This document shows, in pieces, positions 25,225 to 32,963 of a stretch of 43,653 nucleotides of DNA. The notes under the pieces are model-generated. The model was not told the DNA's origin. It made no database searches and saw only the letters and a program-made list of their open reading frames with translations. Each line of letters starts with the position of its first letter. Positions within the stretch are counted from its first letter, which is position 1. The stretch is from CAKOSP01 sp964369625 (GTDB taxonomy: Bacteria; Bacillota_I; Bacilli_A; RF39; UBA660), in the NCBI GenBank assembly GCA_964369625.1, contig CAYJFC010000010.1:1-43653 (forward strand), written 5' to 3'. The position numbers were made by a program, and so were the translations under genes.

Positions 25225-27813
25225 TTATGGTTCACTAGGTGTTGGAGTGCTAGTGTCTTCATCCTCTTTATCAGGATTTGTAACACTATCTTCAACATTA
25301 CTGTCTACTTTAGTAGTTATACTAGTAGATACTCCGCTACTAGAATTAACTTTATATATTGAGAAAGCTGCTTTAACAACAAATTTTTGTGTTTCTCCAG
25401 CAGTAAAATTATCATAACTAAATTTAGTATCACTTGTTGATCCTAAAAGTGTCAAAGTACCATTAGTATCTAAATATATGTCATATACTAAGCTACCCAT
25501 ATAATTATTGTTATATATTATTCTTTGCTCATAATATTTACTAGCATGATCGCCATAGACTTCATTAAAATAAGCTGTTAAATATGTTGTATCAAGAGCA
25601 TCAGGAGTTTTTAGTTTATCCCATGTAAGATTTATTTGGGTTCCATCAAACGTTGACTTTAAATTACTAACATTTTCTACTTGAGCAAATCTTGTAGATA
25701 CCTCAGTAGGTTCAGTACCTGCTTTAAACATTGCAGTTGTTTTTGATTCACCTGGAGTATATGGACTGGCAAGCATTAAAGGCATAGTGTCTTTTTCAAC
25801 TTCTACAGTTACTATATTAGCGCTCCAAGTAAATTGCTGGTTAGTACTATATAATCTAGAACCAACTGCTTTAGATATACCATTTCTAACTGGATTTGCA
25901 AGTGCACTTGTTAAATAGTGTTCACTTGATAATTGATCATAGCCAATCCAAGTTGAAAAAGAATACTGCGGGTTATAACTAACAACCCAGTTATCCATAA
26001 TAGCATAACTAGGAATACCTAATTTTTCAGCCTGCGTTGCATCTATAGTTGATGTCCCAGTTTTGGTTCCTAAATCAGTACCACTAACTGTAAAACCAGC
26101 AACACCACCAGAGCCTGCACTTAGTAACATATCATTTACTAAATATGCAGTTTCAGCACTCATAGCACGTTCTTTAGTATATTTAAATTCCATTGTTTCA
26201 TCATTTTCTATGAAAACTACTTTAGTCACTGAATAAGGTTCTATATAATATCCTTCACGGCCAAATGCAGCATATGCAGCACTAAGTTCGATAGGAGATA
26301 CACCATCAAATCCACCAATTGAAGCTGATTCATATAATGCAGATCCATAGTCAATACCAAGGTTATGAACAAAATCTTCAATTAAACTAAGATCTACTTC
26401 TGCAACATCTTGAAAAGCAAGTAGGGCAGGTATATTTCTGGATGAAACTAATGCTTCTCGCATTGTCATCATTCCCCAGTACTGATTATCCCAGTTTCTA
26501 ATTGAAGTACCACCAGTATAAGTAGTAGGTTCATCTAAAAAGTATGATTCAGGAGAACTGTTTAAATATTCTATATGAGGTCCGTAATCAAATATTGGTT
26601 TAGCAGTTGATCCAGGTTGTCTTCTAACATCAGCTCTATTTAAACCTTTAGCAACATAATCAACTCCAGCACTCATAGCAGTAATTGATCCATTTTCCAT
26701 ATTAGTTATTGCCATACCAAATTGTAAATTACCATAACTATCAGGTATATCATATATTTCTCCAGTTTCAACTTGATGAAGTATTTGTTGGACATCTGGA
26801 TCTATTGTAGAATATATTTCCATCGGAGTGGTATATGGATTAATTCCAGTTTTATCTTCAACTTCTTCTAAAACATAATCAATAGATGCTTGTAAATAAT
26901 TATTTTCTGTAGATATTTCTTGCTCTTTTAATAATGATTCTAGCGGAATTTCTAAAACTGCATCCATTTCATTTTCAGTAATATAACCATGTCTTACCAT
27001 TAATGAAAGAACTGTTTCTTGTCTACTTCTAGCACCTTCTGGATTATCATAAGGATTTAATACATAAGGATTTTGGAACATTCCCGCTAATAAACTAGCT
27101 TCTGCTAAGTTTATTTCCCTAACAGATTTGCCAAAGAAATATTCAGAACCTTGTTCTACACCAGTTATTCCAGTATAATTTACATTATTATCATTTCCAA
27201 GCCATTGACTATTTACATAAAATTCTATAATTTCTTCTTTAGTATAAGCATTTTCTAATTTAAATATTGACATATATACATCAGTGAATTTACGAATAAT
27301 ACCGCTTAAACCACTTGTAGCAGTAGCATCTGTATAAGTGTTTTTTATAACTTGCATTGATAATGTTGATGCACCACCGGCATCATCATTACCAAATAAT
27401 TGTCCTATAGTTGCCATTGCAAATCTAGGTGCATCTAAACCAGTATGTTGAAAAAATCTTGAATCTTCTGTTGCAACAATTGCATCTATTAATACCTGAG
27501 GAATTTCATCATAGGTAACAAGTTCTACATTGTTAACACCAGTACGTATAAGTTCATTACCATTAACATCATAAACAATTGTAGCTTCTTTTTCAAAAAG
27601 CAGATTAGTATTAAAGTCTGGTGCAGTAACAATTACATATAAAGCAAGAACTAAAAATATTGTAGCTCCAGCTATACCTAAAAGTAAAATAGTTCCAAGT
27701 ATTATTGATTTTATATTGAACTTTTTAACTTTTCCAGTAGTATCCTTTTTTTTATTTTTTGTAACTTTTGAATTAGTTTTCTTTTTAATATTTTTAAGTA
27801 TTTTTAATTTCAT
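25225..27813 (-). CDS. ponA: Class A penicillin-binding protein (PBP1a-like)
   Basis: 862 aa, bifunctional peptidoglycan synthase. A basic cytoplasmic head and a membrane span (residues 35-60), then a GT51 transglycosylase (ATEDSRFFQHTG with the catalytic Glu, then GGASTLSMQV and KEEIIEFYVN). The transpeptidase has RRQPGSTAKP (SxxK), SSRNIP (SxN) and GTKTGTST (KTG). A C-terminal fibronectin-III-like domain (starting near residue 735) and a Ser/Thr/Pro/Asp tail follow. Its ATG has GGAGG upstream and overlaps the end of recU by 20 nt, the standard recU-ponA pairing. Confidence 0.96.
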   Translation of the reverse strand: MKLKILKNIKKKTNSKVTKNKKKDTTGKVKKFNIKSIILGTILLLGIAGATIFLVLALYVIVTAPDFNTNLLFEKEATIVYDVNGNELIRTGVNNVELVTYDEIPQVLIDAIVATEDSRFFQHTGLDAPRFAMATIGQLFGNDDAGGASTLSMQVIKNTYTDATATSGLSGIIRKFTDVYMSIFKLENAYTKEEIIEFYVNSQWLGNDNNVNYTGITGVEQGSEYFFGKSVREINLAEASLLAGMFQNPYVLNPYDNPEGARSRQETVLSLMVRHGYITENEMDAVLEIPLESLLKEQEISTENNYLQASIDYVLEEVEDKTGINPYTTPMEIYSTIDPDVQQILHQVETGEIYDIPDSYGNLQFGMAITNMENGSITAMSAGVDYVAKGLNRADVRRQPGSTAKPIFDYGPHIEYLNSSPESYFLDEPTTYTGGTSIRNWDNQYWGMMTMREALVSSRNIPALLAFQDVAEVDLSLIEDFVHNLGIDYGSALYESASIGGFDGVSPIELSAAYAAFGREGYYIEPYSVTKVVFIENDETMEFKYTKERAMSAETAYLVNDMLLSAGSGGVAGFTVSGTDLGTKTGTSTIDATQAEKLGIPSYAIMDNWVVSYNPQYSFSTWIGYDQLSSEHYLTSALANPVRNGISKAVGSRLYSTNQQFTWSANIVTVEVEKDTMPLMLASPYTPGESKTTAMFKAGTEPTEVSTRFAQVENVSNLKSTFDGTQINLTWDKLKTPDALDTTYLTAYFNEVYGDHASKYYEQRIIYNNNYMGSLVYDIYLDTNGTLTLLGSTSDTKFSYDNFTAGETQKFVVKAAFSIYKVNSSSGVSTSITTKVDSNVEDSVTNPDKEDEDTSTPTPSEP

Positions 27814-28357
27814 ATTTATCCTCCAAAATTATATTTACTTTATTTATATAATCTAAACCTTTATTATAATTATAAAATATTTCAAATGAATTATTTACTA
27901 TATATTCATATGGAATGCTTTTCCTCTCAAAATTATTAATAAAATTAATCAAAGTATTTCCATCTAATAAAAAATACTTTGAATTCATACTAATAATAAT
28001 GAAAGCCATACCATTATGATTAATTATTTTTTGTATATGTTTTATTTGATGATCATGTATATTAGAAAGAGGAAAAGATGTTTTGTTTTTTGTAACTTTA
28101 GCATCAAATTCTATATAATGCCCTTTATAAATTCCAACATAATCTAATGTTGATTGTTCTTTAAAGTAAGCATTAGTAATTTTTTTTCCTTCTTGTTTAA
28201 CTACTGCAATAGGAGTAGGTTTTTTATATACAATAGCTATATCTTGTTCTAAATAATATTTATTAGCTTCATCTATATAGCTTTCAAGATCCATTCCTCT
28301 ATTTGCGTAAGAAACAAAAGCATTGTAACTTCGTTTAATATTATTTGGATATTTCAC
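27794..28357 (-). CDS. recU: Holliday junction resolvase RecU
   Basis: 187 aa, GTG start with AAGGTGATT upstream. The family core STLDYVGIYKGHYIEFDAK has the catalytic Asp and a D-A-K in place of the more usual E-A-K; both fit (D/E)xK. NIHDHQIKHIQ follows. RecU cuts four-way DNA junctions and pairs with class A PBP in Bacilli. It is cotranscribed with the PBP gene. Confidence 0.94.
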   Translation of the reverse strand: MKYPNNIKRSYNAFVSYANRGMDLESYIDEANKYYLEQDIAIVYKKPTPIAVVKQEGKKITNAYFKEQSTLDYVGIYKGHYIEFDAKVTKNKTSFPLSNIHDHQIKHIQKIINHNGMAFIIISMNSKYFLLDGNTLINFINNFERKSIPYEYIVNNSFEIFYNYNKGLDYINKVNIILEDKYEIKNT

Positions 28358-28498
28358 TGAATCACCTTGATAATATTATAGCATATTTATAAAAAATAGT
28401 CACTTTATAATTTGTGAAAATTGATATATCATGAAATGTTTTGTCGAAAATAAAAAAAACACTTTAAAGTAGTGTAAAATCTACATTGGAGGATGATT

Positions 28499-28597
28499 AT
28501 GAGAGTAGAATTTTTCTTAAACTGTATGATTGACAAATTAAATACAAGTAAAATATGTTTATATAATTTGTCTGATGACCTTGACAAAGAGGTGTAA
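28499..28597 (+). CDS. Candidate 32-aa protein upstream of gpsB
   Basis: ATG 28499 has an excellent ribosome site GGAGG eight bases upstream. It reads MRVEFFLNCMIDKLN... and ends DDLDKEV at a TAA. No family recognised, no membrane span. Its last codons carry the -35 and -10 of the gpsB promoter. The strong ribosome site is the main reason to believe it. Confidence 0.45.
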   Translation: MRVEFFLNCMIDKLNTSKICLYNLSDDLDKEV

Positions 28598-28610
28598 AAT
28601 CAAGTATAAT
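28581..28610 (+). promoter_or_regulatory. Sigma-A promoter for gpsB-rnpB
   Basis: Consensus TTGACA (28581-28586) and TATAAT (28605-28610) with an 18-nt spacer. Confidence 0.82.
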
Positions 28611-28634
28611 TTTTCTAGTTAGAAGGTGTTTATT

Positions 28635-28964
28635 ATGTATAGTGATCGAATTTATTTAACTCCTCAAGAACTTCTCGAATACGACTTCAAAATTGATGCT
28701 CGTGGGTATAGACCACAAGAAGTAGACAAGGTTCTTGATATGGTTATAAGAGATGAGACAGAATACATAAGCATAATTAAAAAAATGGAAAAACAAAATA
28801 AAGATTTAACTGATGATAACATTAAACTTAAGCAAGAACTTAGGCGAATGAAAACGGAGATAGAAGAACTTGAAACTTTAGATTCAAGTGGTGCTCCGAA
28901 TAACGTTGACCTTCTAAAAAGAATTAGTCAGTTAGAAAAAATAGTATATCATAAATATGAATAA
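28635..28964 (+). CDS. gpsB: Cell division regulator GpsB
   Basis: 109 aa DivIVA-like coiled-coil protein that shuttles PBPs between septum and side wall. The N-terminal LTPQELLEYDFKIDARGYRPQEVDKVLDMV domain (in parts LTPQELLEYDF, GYRPQEVDKVLDMV) is diagnostic; a coiled coil and a short C-terminal helix follow. Start at ATG 28635 rather than GTG 28626, because AGAAGGTG at 28621-28628 is the ribosome site. The RNase P RNA follows at once, the same order as in Bacillus. Confidence 0.95.
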   Translation: MYSDRIYLTPQELLEYDFKIDARGYRPQEVDKVLDMVIRDETEYISIIKKMEKQNKDLTDDNIKLKQELRRMKTEIEELETLDSSGAPNNVDLLKRISQLEKIVYHKYE

Positions 28965-29306
28965 ATCTGGGCAAACGCTGCGTAAGATATTTACGTAGAG
29001 GAAAGTCCATGCTCGCACAGGCTGAAATGCTTGTAGTGTTTGTGTTCAGGGAAAAAATAACCTGGAGTAGCTTTGCTAACGGCTTTGAAATAACCTTCTT
29101 TGATGGTTAAAGTAGATATAAAAGTGCCACAGAAACGAGTTTTTTAGGAAACTAAAAAAATGAAACGAGGTAAACCCCGCAAGCGAGAAACCCAAATTTG
29201 GTAGGGGAACTTTTACAAGGGAACAATAAACTAAGTAAAAGACTAGTAATAGTAGATAAATGTTTGTCGCTTTTTTAAGTACAGAACATGGCTTATAAGA
29301 TTTATT
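28959..29306 (+). ncRNA. rnpB: RNase P RNA, type B
   Basis: Catalytic RNA that trims the 5' leader of pre-tRNAs. Conserved blocks are present in order: GAGGAAAGTCCATGCTCGC (28998-29016), AAAGTGCCACAGAAACG, the GGTAAACCCC block with GAGAAACCCAAATTTGGTAGGGGAA, and ACAGAACATGGCTTA at the 3' end. P1 pairs ATAAATCT (28961-28968) with AGATTTAT (29298-29305), so the RNA begins within the gpsB stop codon region. The end positions are inferred from P1. A TTTTTA run follows. Confidence 0.95.
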
Positions 29307-29345
29307 TTTATTAATATTATACTAAAATAAAAGGAGTGAATAGAA

Positions 29346-29822
29346 TTGGACGAGATAGGACGTCTCTTAAAAGAGACAAGAGAATCGTCAGGGGTTACCA
29401 TTAGTGAAGCTAGTAAAGACTTGGAAATAAATGAACTTAGTCTTGAAAATATTGAAGATGGTAAAATTGGGTCCTTTAAAGATGTTTTTGAATTAAAAAA
29501 AATAATTTATGATTATTCAAAATATTTAGGTTTAGAATCAGATAAAATAATAGATGATTTTAATTATTATTTATTTGAATATACTTCAAAAATACCAGTT
29601 AAAGAACTAGAAAAAACAATAGAGATGCAGCTTAAAGAAGAAAATGATGAGAGTAAAAAAATAATTTCTCCATATACAAAAAAACAGACCAAAGTTGATA
29701 AAAAATATTATATATTAGTTTATGTATTAATAATAATATTAGTACTTTTATCAGTAGCATGGGCTGTAAGACAAGTTACAACAGCAAGACAAAGTGCAAG
29801 TGTTATAAGTTATAATAGATAG
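29346..29822 (+). CDS. rodZ: RodZ-like membrane protein with HTH domain
   Basis: 158 aa, TTG start with AAAGGAGTG upstream. Residues 1-70 form an HTH_25-type helix-turn-helix (MDEIGRLLKETRESSGVTIS, then ASKDLEINELSLENIEDG), as in RodZ/YmfM. One span near residues 122-142. The extracytoplasmic part is almost absent (about 15 residues), so this is a short RodZ. RodZ couples MreB to the wall machinery. It precedes pgsA, as in Bacillus ymfM-pgsA. Confidence 0.82.
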   Translation: MDEIGRLLKETRESSGVTISEASKDLEINELSLENIEDGKIGSFKDVFELKKIIYDYSKYLGLESDKIIDDFNYYLFEYTSKIPVKELEKTIEMQLKEENDESKKIISPYTKKQTKVDKKYYILVYVLIIILVLLSVAWAVRQVTTARQSASVISYNR

Positions 29823-29831
29823 GAGTTTAAA

Positions 29832-30437
29832 ATGAAGTTAAATTTACCAAATAAAATAACAATAGCAAGAATTATATTAGCTTTTCTAATATTAATTATG
29901 CTAATGATTCCATGGGAACAATTAAATATTAACTGGCCAGTTTATGTTTTCAGAGGAACTGCAATAAATTTAGAATACATTGTTGCAGGAATATTATTTC
30001 TAATAGCAGCTTGTACGGACTTTATAGATGGTTATATAGCTAGAAGTAGAAATCTGGTAACGGATTTTGGAAAAGTAGCTGACGCTATCGCGGATAAAAT
30101 ACTTGTAAATGGATTATTAATTATTTTAGCTTATGAAAGAAGAATACCTATAATTGTCCCAGTAGTTATTATTACCCGAGATATAATAACTGATTCATGT
30201 AAATCAATATGTGGTAGTAAAGGTAGTGTAGTAGCAGCATCTAATTTAGGAAAACTTAAAACTATATTTATGATGGTAGGATTAACATTATTAATGTTTT
30301 ACAACTTCCCATTCATATTCTTAGGATTTAATGTTGCAGAAATTGTTATTATGATAGCTACATTATTATCAGTGATATCTGGTGTTGAATATGTATACAA
30401 CTCAATGCCATATATATTTAAAGAAGAGAGCAAATAA
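29832..30437 (+). CDS. pgsA: CDP-diacylglycerol-glycerol-3-phosphate phosphatidyltransferase
   Basis: 201 aa membrane enzyme of phosphatidylglycerol synthesis. The CDP-alcohol transferase signature is complete: DGYIARSRNLVTDFGKVADAI (shown by position about residues 68-92) fits DGx2ARx8Gx3Dx3D. Four to six hydrophobic helices are visible. TAGGAG before ATG. Its stop codon lies inside the terminator stem. Confidence 0.95.
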   Translation: MKLNLPNKITIARIILAFLILIMLMIPWEQLNINWPVYVFRGTAINLEYIVAGILFLIAACTDFIDGYIARSRNLVTDFGKVADAIADKILVNGLLIILAYERRIPIIVPVVIITRDIITDSCKSICGSKGSVVAASNLGKLKTIFMMVGLTLLMFYNFPFIFLGFNVAEIVIMIATLLSVISGVEYVYNSMPYIFKEESK

Positions 30438-30450
30438 TTTTGCTTTTTTT
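30429..30450 (+). terminator. Terminator after pgsA
   Basis: AGCAAA (30429-30434), loop TAAT, TTTGCT (30439-30444), then a T-run. Confidence 0.85.
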
Positions 30451-30465
30451 AGTGCAATAACCTAG

Positions 30466-30492
30466 ACAAAAAAATAAAATATTCATAATTTA
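30466..30492 (+). promoter_or_regulatory. Sigma-K-like promoter of the split coat gene
   Basis: AC (30466-30467), 16 nt, then CATAATTTA (30484-30492). This fits the Bacillus sigma-K pattern AC-N16-CATAnnnTA exactly. No sigma-A pair lies at that place. The pattern is short, so chance is possible. Confidence 0.5.
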
Positions 30493-30513
30493 AACTAGAA
30501 AGGATAGTGTATT

Positions 30514-30720
30514 ATGAATAATTATTATCAAAGTCCAGATATGATGCCTGGAAAAATGGAAGAATTAAATAAAATGGAAAATCATAATGATAACCAAATG
30601 ATGGAGATGGATCAAGGTATGTGTATGGATCCTTGCGCTCCTCAAATGTGCTGTGAACCAGTTTATGAATGTCCTCAAGAAAGAGTTTGTCATAGATATA
30701 TAAATTACGAAGTTCCTCAT
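30514..30720 (+). pseudogene. CotD-like coat protein, 5' part (split by the element)
   Basis: AGAAAGGATAG before the ATG. The protein starts MNNYYQSPDMMPGKME and runs through MCMDPCAPQMCC and CPQERVCHRYINYEVPH, then enters element DNA and stops after one more codon (D, stop at 30724-30726). The Met/Cys/Pro-rich head followed by VCHRYINYEVPH is the CotD pattern (cysteine/histidine-rich with a 'VPH' step). The remainder is at 39626-39748. Joined at the CAT codon, the product would be about 107 aa. As it stands the gene is interrupted, not decayed: both parts are in frame and free of stops. Confidence 0.8.
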
Positions 30721-30730
30721 GATTGATATA
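30710..30730. other. Left attachment site (attL)
   Basis: The coat frame GTT-CCT-CAT meets element DNA at 30720/30721. The CAT trinucleotide is shared with the right site. Large serine recombinases cross over at a dinucleotide within a short common core, so this length is expected. Confidence 0.7.
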
Positions 30731-30763
30731 AAAGTGAATACATATAAGCACATATTGATAAAT

Positions 30764-30788
30764 AATAGCATTTAAGCTATTTTTTTTA
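30764..30788 (+). terminator. Terminator just inside the left border
   Basis: AATAGC (30764-30769), loop ATTTAA, GCTATT (30776-30781), T-run to 30787. It stops read-through from the coat gene promoter into the element. Confidence 0.78.
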
Positions 30789-30876
30789 TAAAATTTTAAA
30801 AGATAAAAATGTAAAACGAACAAGCAAGCTATTGACATGATTTTATTTAAAAATTAGTTATAGTATATCAAAAATA

Positions 30877-30885
30877 TGGTATAGT
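30877..30885 (+). promoter_or_regulatory. Extended -10 promoter for the CBASS-like operon
   Basis: TGGTATAGT, with TATAGT at 30880-30885 and a TGn extension. A TTGACA further up (30832-30837) is too far to be its -35, though it might serve a TAGTTA at 30855-30860. RNA would start near 30892. Confidence 0.5.
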
Positions 30886-30891
30886 AATATA

Positions 30892-31303
30892 ATTGTTAGA
30901 ATTTTATAATTAAACTTTGTAAAATAAGTGAAAAACGAACACTCTGGAAATGTAAAATTTTAATTTATAGCTTAAAAATAAAGGGTTTACAAGAAATAAA
31001 AATTATGATAAATTTAATTTAGCCGAAGCAATTTTTCGGCAAAAAAAGACCATTTGTTAGAGCAAATGGCTAAAACGATAAATGTAGTTAGAGCTACACT
31101 TAACAAAATAACAAACCTATATATTAATAGGTAATATGAAACAGAAAGACAAATACAAAATTGCTCTGTTCATTAATAGTTTATCAAAATGTTAATGAGT
31201 TTGCAATATATATTTAAATAATTCGCTTCCTATTTACGTTGTTTTGTAAAGAATGGAGGTGAATTTTTTTGTGGCAATTACATTGTTTTAGAGAAAGGTA
31301 AAA
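30892..31303 (+). ncRNA. Hairpin-rich leader RNA of the CBASS-like operon
   Basis: A gene-free stretch (30727-31303) with many local inverted repeats: TTGTAAA 30917-30923 with TTTACAA 30986-30992; GCCGAA 31022-31027 with TTCGGC 31035-31040; CCATTTG 31050-31056 with CAAATGG 31063-31069 (loop TTAGAG); TGTAG 31083-31087 with CTACA 31094-31098 (loop TTAGAG); ACCTAT 31115-31120 with ATAGGT 31127-31132; AACAGA 31140-31145 with TCTGTT 31165-31170; TCATTAA 31170-31176 with TTAATGA 31192-31198. No T-run follows any of these, so none is a plain terminator. No known RNA family was recognised. Exact ends are unknown. Confidence 0.5.
31271..31291 (+). CDS. Candidate leader peptide (6 codons) before the nuclease gene
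   Basis: GTG-GCA-ATT-ACA-TTG-TTT-TAG, with a near-perfect ribosome site GGAGGTG at 31255-31261. An in-frame ATG at 31253 would give 12 codons. The ribosome site can pair with CTTCC (31226-31230) around the TTTAC/GTAAA stem (31233-31237, 31246-31250). Its TAG touches the GAGAAAGG ribosome site of the nuclease gene, so translation may be coupled. Confidence 0.4.
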   Translation: MAITLF

Positions 31304-32059
31304 ATGAATAATATAAAAGAAATGTTTTCTAATTTAGAAGAATCAATAGTTAATAGAATGAATATTAAAATAGAACATAATTTAGAAGACGGAAAATATA
31401 GGGAGGAATTAATAAGAGATTTTTTAAAAAATATTATTCCTTCTAAATATAGTATAACTAATGGTTTTATTATAGATAGCGATAAAAACATGTCGGATGA
31501 AATGGATATAATAATTTATGACACTAACTATGTACCTCCATTTTTTAAAGAAACGTATAGTGTTATACCAATAGAATCAGTAATTGCTGTTATACAAGTT
31601 AAAACAACATTATCAAAAAAAGAATTAGCTAAAGCTGTAACTAATTTAAATTCTATTGATAGGTTAAACAGTAAAGTAGGTGGCAGTATTATATCAGCTA
31701 GTGGTTTAGTATTAGAAGAATCTAGATATATAAAACCTTATAAAATACTAGTGACGAATAAATCATCACTTGCTAAAAAGTACAACTTTGAAGAAGAATT
31801 GAAAAGTATAGACATGATTTATATAATGGCTGATGAAAATAAAAAAAGATTGTTAATAAAAAATAAAAGTACTAATGCAATTGTAAATCAAAATTTAGAT
31901 AATTTAATAGAAGCTCAAAATAATTATGAAGTAAAAGAAGTAAAAAAAGATTTGTTAGCAAATTTCACACTTATGTTATTAGATAAGATGAAATTAATAA
32001 ATAACAGTATTATTATAAATTATAAAGAGTATCTTAAGGGGGTTAATGAAGATGAATAA
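31304..32059 (+). CDS. NucC-like effector nuclease of the CBASS-like system
   Basis: 251 aa. The restriction-endonuclease-like core closely follows NucC (DUF6602-type): KYSITNGFIIDS, then SDEMDIIIYDTNYVPPFF, then VIPIESVIAVIQVKTTL. NucC is a cyclic-trinucleotide-activated trimeric DNase that destroys host DNA during infection. In E. coli NucC the active site is IDx30EAK; here it is D68-x29-Q98-V-K100, so Glu is replaced by Gln. QxK is known in active Mrr-type nucleases, so activity is still plausible. The stop overlaps the CD-NTase start region. It is the first gene of a three-gene operon, after a structured leader. Confidence 0.83.
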   Translation: MNNIKEMFSNLEESIVNRMNIKIEHNLEDGKYREELIRDFLKNIIPSKYSITNGFIIDSDKNMSDEMDIIIYDTNYVPPFFKETYSVIPIESVIAVIQVKTTLSKKELAKAVTNLNSIDRLNSKVGGSIISASGLVLEESRYIKPYKILVTNKSSLAKKYNFEEELKSIDMIYIMADENKKRLLIKNKSTNAIVNQNLDNLIEAQNNYEVKEVKKDLLANFTLMLLDKMKLINNSIIINYKEYLKGVNEDE

Positions 32060-32963
32060 AATATCAGATGATTTTAATAATTATATAGATTCAATTACTA
32101 TAGCTCAGAGAGATATAGACGATATAGTAGCTAAACATAATTCATTTAGGGAAATGATTCAAAAAAATCCTCCAGAGGGCTATAGTATAGAAAGAATAAG
32201 GTTAAGTGGTTCTTATGCTAAAGGTTTAGTTGTTAAAGATGAAGATAAAAAATCTAAACCAGATGTTGATATGATAATTATCTTTAAAAATATGAATTAT
32301 AATATTAGTAAAATAGCTACTGACATTGAAAAATACTTAAATGAAAAAAAAGGAAATATATCTAAAAATATAAGAAAACAAAGCAATTCTTTTAGAGTTG
32401 AATATGAAAATATAGATTTAGATATAGTTATAGCTAGAGAAATTAATGGTAAATTAGAAATAGCTTCCTTTAAAAATAATACTTGGCAAGAAAGTAATTG
32501 TTTGAAACAAGTTGATTATTATAAAAATATTAATGATAATTACAAATATGATTATAAAGGATTAATGAAAATATTTAAATATATGAATAAAAATATACTT
32601 AAATATTCTATTAAGTCTTATACAATGGAAATGTTTGTAAATCAATGTGTTCCTAAAAGTTCTATTATGAGTATTCAAGAAGCAGTTCTAGAAACTTTAA
32701 TTGAAATGAATCGAATAACAAATATAGCAGAAATAAAAGATTGTGTAGATAAAAACAAGTCTGGTTATGACATAAAAGATTTTTTTCATTTTAGTAGTTT
32801 TAAAGCTGAAATATCTTTAATCTGTGGCACTATGGAAATGGCTTTAAATGGTAATCGTAAATTGCTAGAAGAAATATTTGGAGAAAAATTCCCTAAACAA
32901 AATGATGTGATAGTGAAAGATAGGTCAACTCATGAAAAAAAACATACACCATATTGTAATTAA
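32052..32963 (+). CDS. cdnX: CD-NTase (cGAS/DncV-like nucleotidyltransferase)
   Basis: 303 aa, soluble. Start at ATG 32052 (AAGGGGG nine bases upstream) rather than 32046 (three bases). The catalytic pattern is complete: GSYAKG at 53-58, D71 and D73 in PDVDMIII, and the third acidic D122/D124 in NIDLDIVIA. The rest is helical, as in SMODS-type CD-NTases, with no SAVED or membrane part. These enzymes make cyclic di- or trinucleotides when phage is sensed. Pairing with a NucC-like effector predicts a cyclic trinucleotide, by association only. The C-terminus ends HTPYCN; in E2-type CBASS this tail is the part that is processed and conjugated. The symbol here is a placeholder, not a named clade. 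Confidence 0.85.
   Translation: MNKISDDFNNYIDSITIAQRDIDDIVAKHNSFREMIQKNPPEGYSIERIRLSGSYAKGLVVKDEDKKSKPDVDMIIIFKNMNYNISKIATDIEKYLNEKKGNISKNIRKQSNSFRVEYENIDLDIVIAREINGKLEIASFKNNTWQESNCLKQVDYYKNINDNYKYDYKGLMKIFKYMNKNILKYSIKSYTMEMFVNQCVPKSSIMSIQEAVLETLIEMNRITNIAEIKDCVDKNKSGYDIKDFFHFSSFKAEISLICGTMEMALNGNRKLLEEIFGEKFPKQNDVIVKDRSTHEKKHTPYCN

Noticed and set aside
30512..30838. Leftward frames over the coat fragment and left border.
   Set aside because: They cross the terminator at 30764-30788 and the border, with low-complexity content; the rightward coat frame is supported by the matching right half.
31041..31110. Resemblance of TTTGTTAGAGC and GTTAGAGCTAC to a Cas9 repeat or tracrRNA (GTTTTAGAGCTA).
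   Set aside because: Only short loops match; there is no cas gene and no repeat-spacer array in the window.
31020..31200. The row of hairpins as a CRISPR array or an integron attC array.
   Set aside because: Stems differ in sequence and spacing, there are no equal repeats with unique spacers, and no integron integrase is present.
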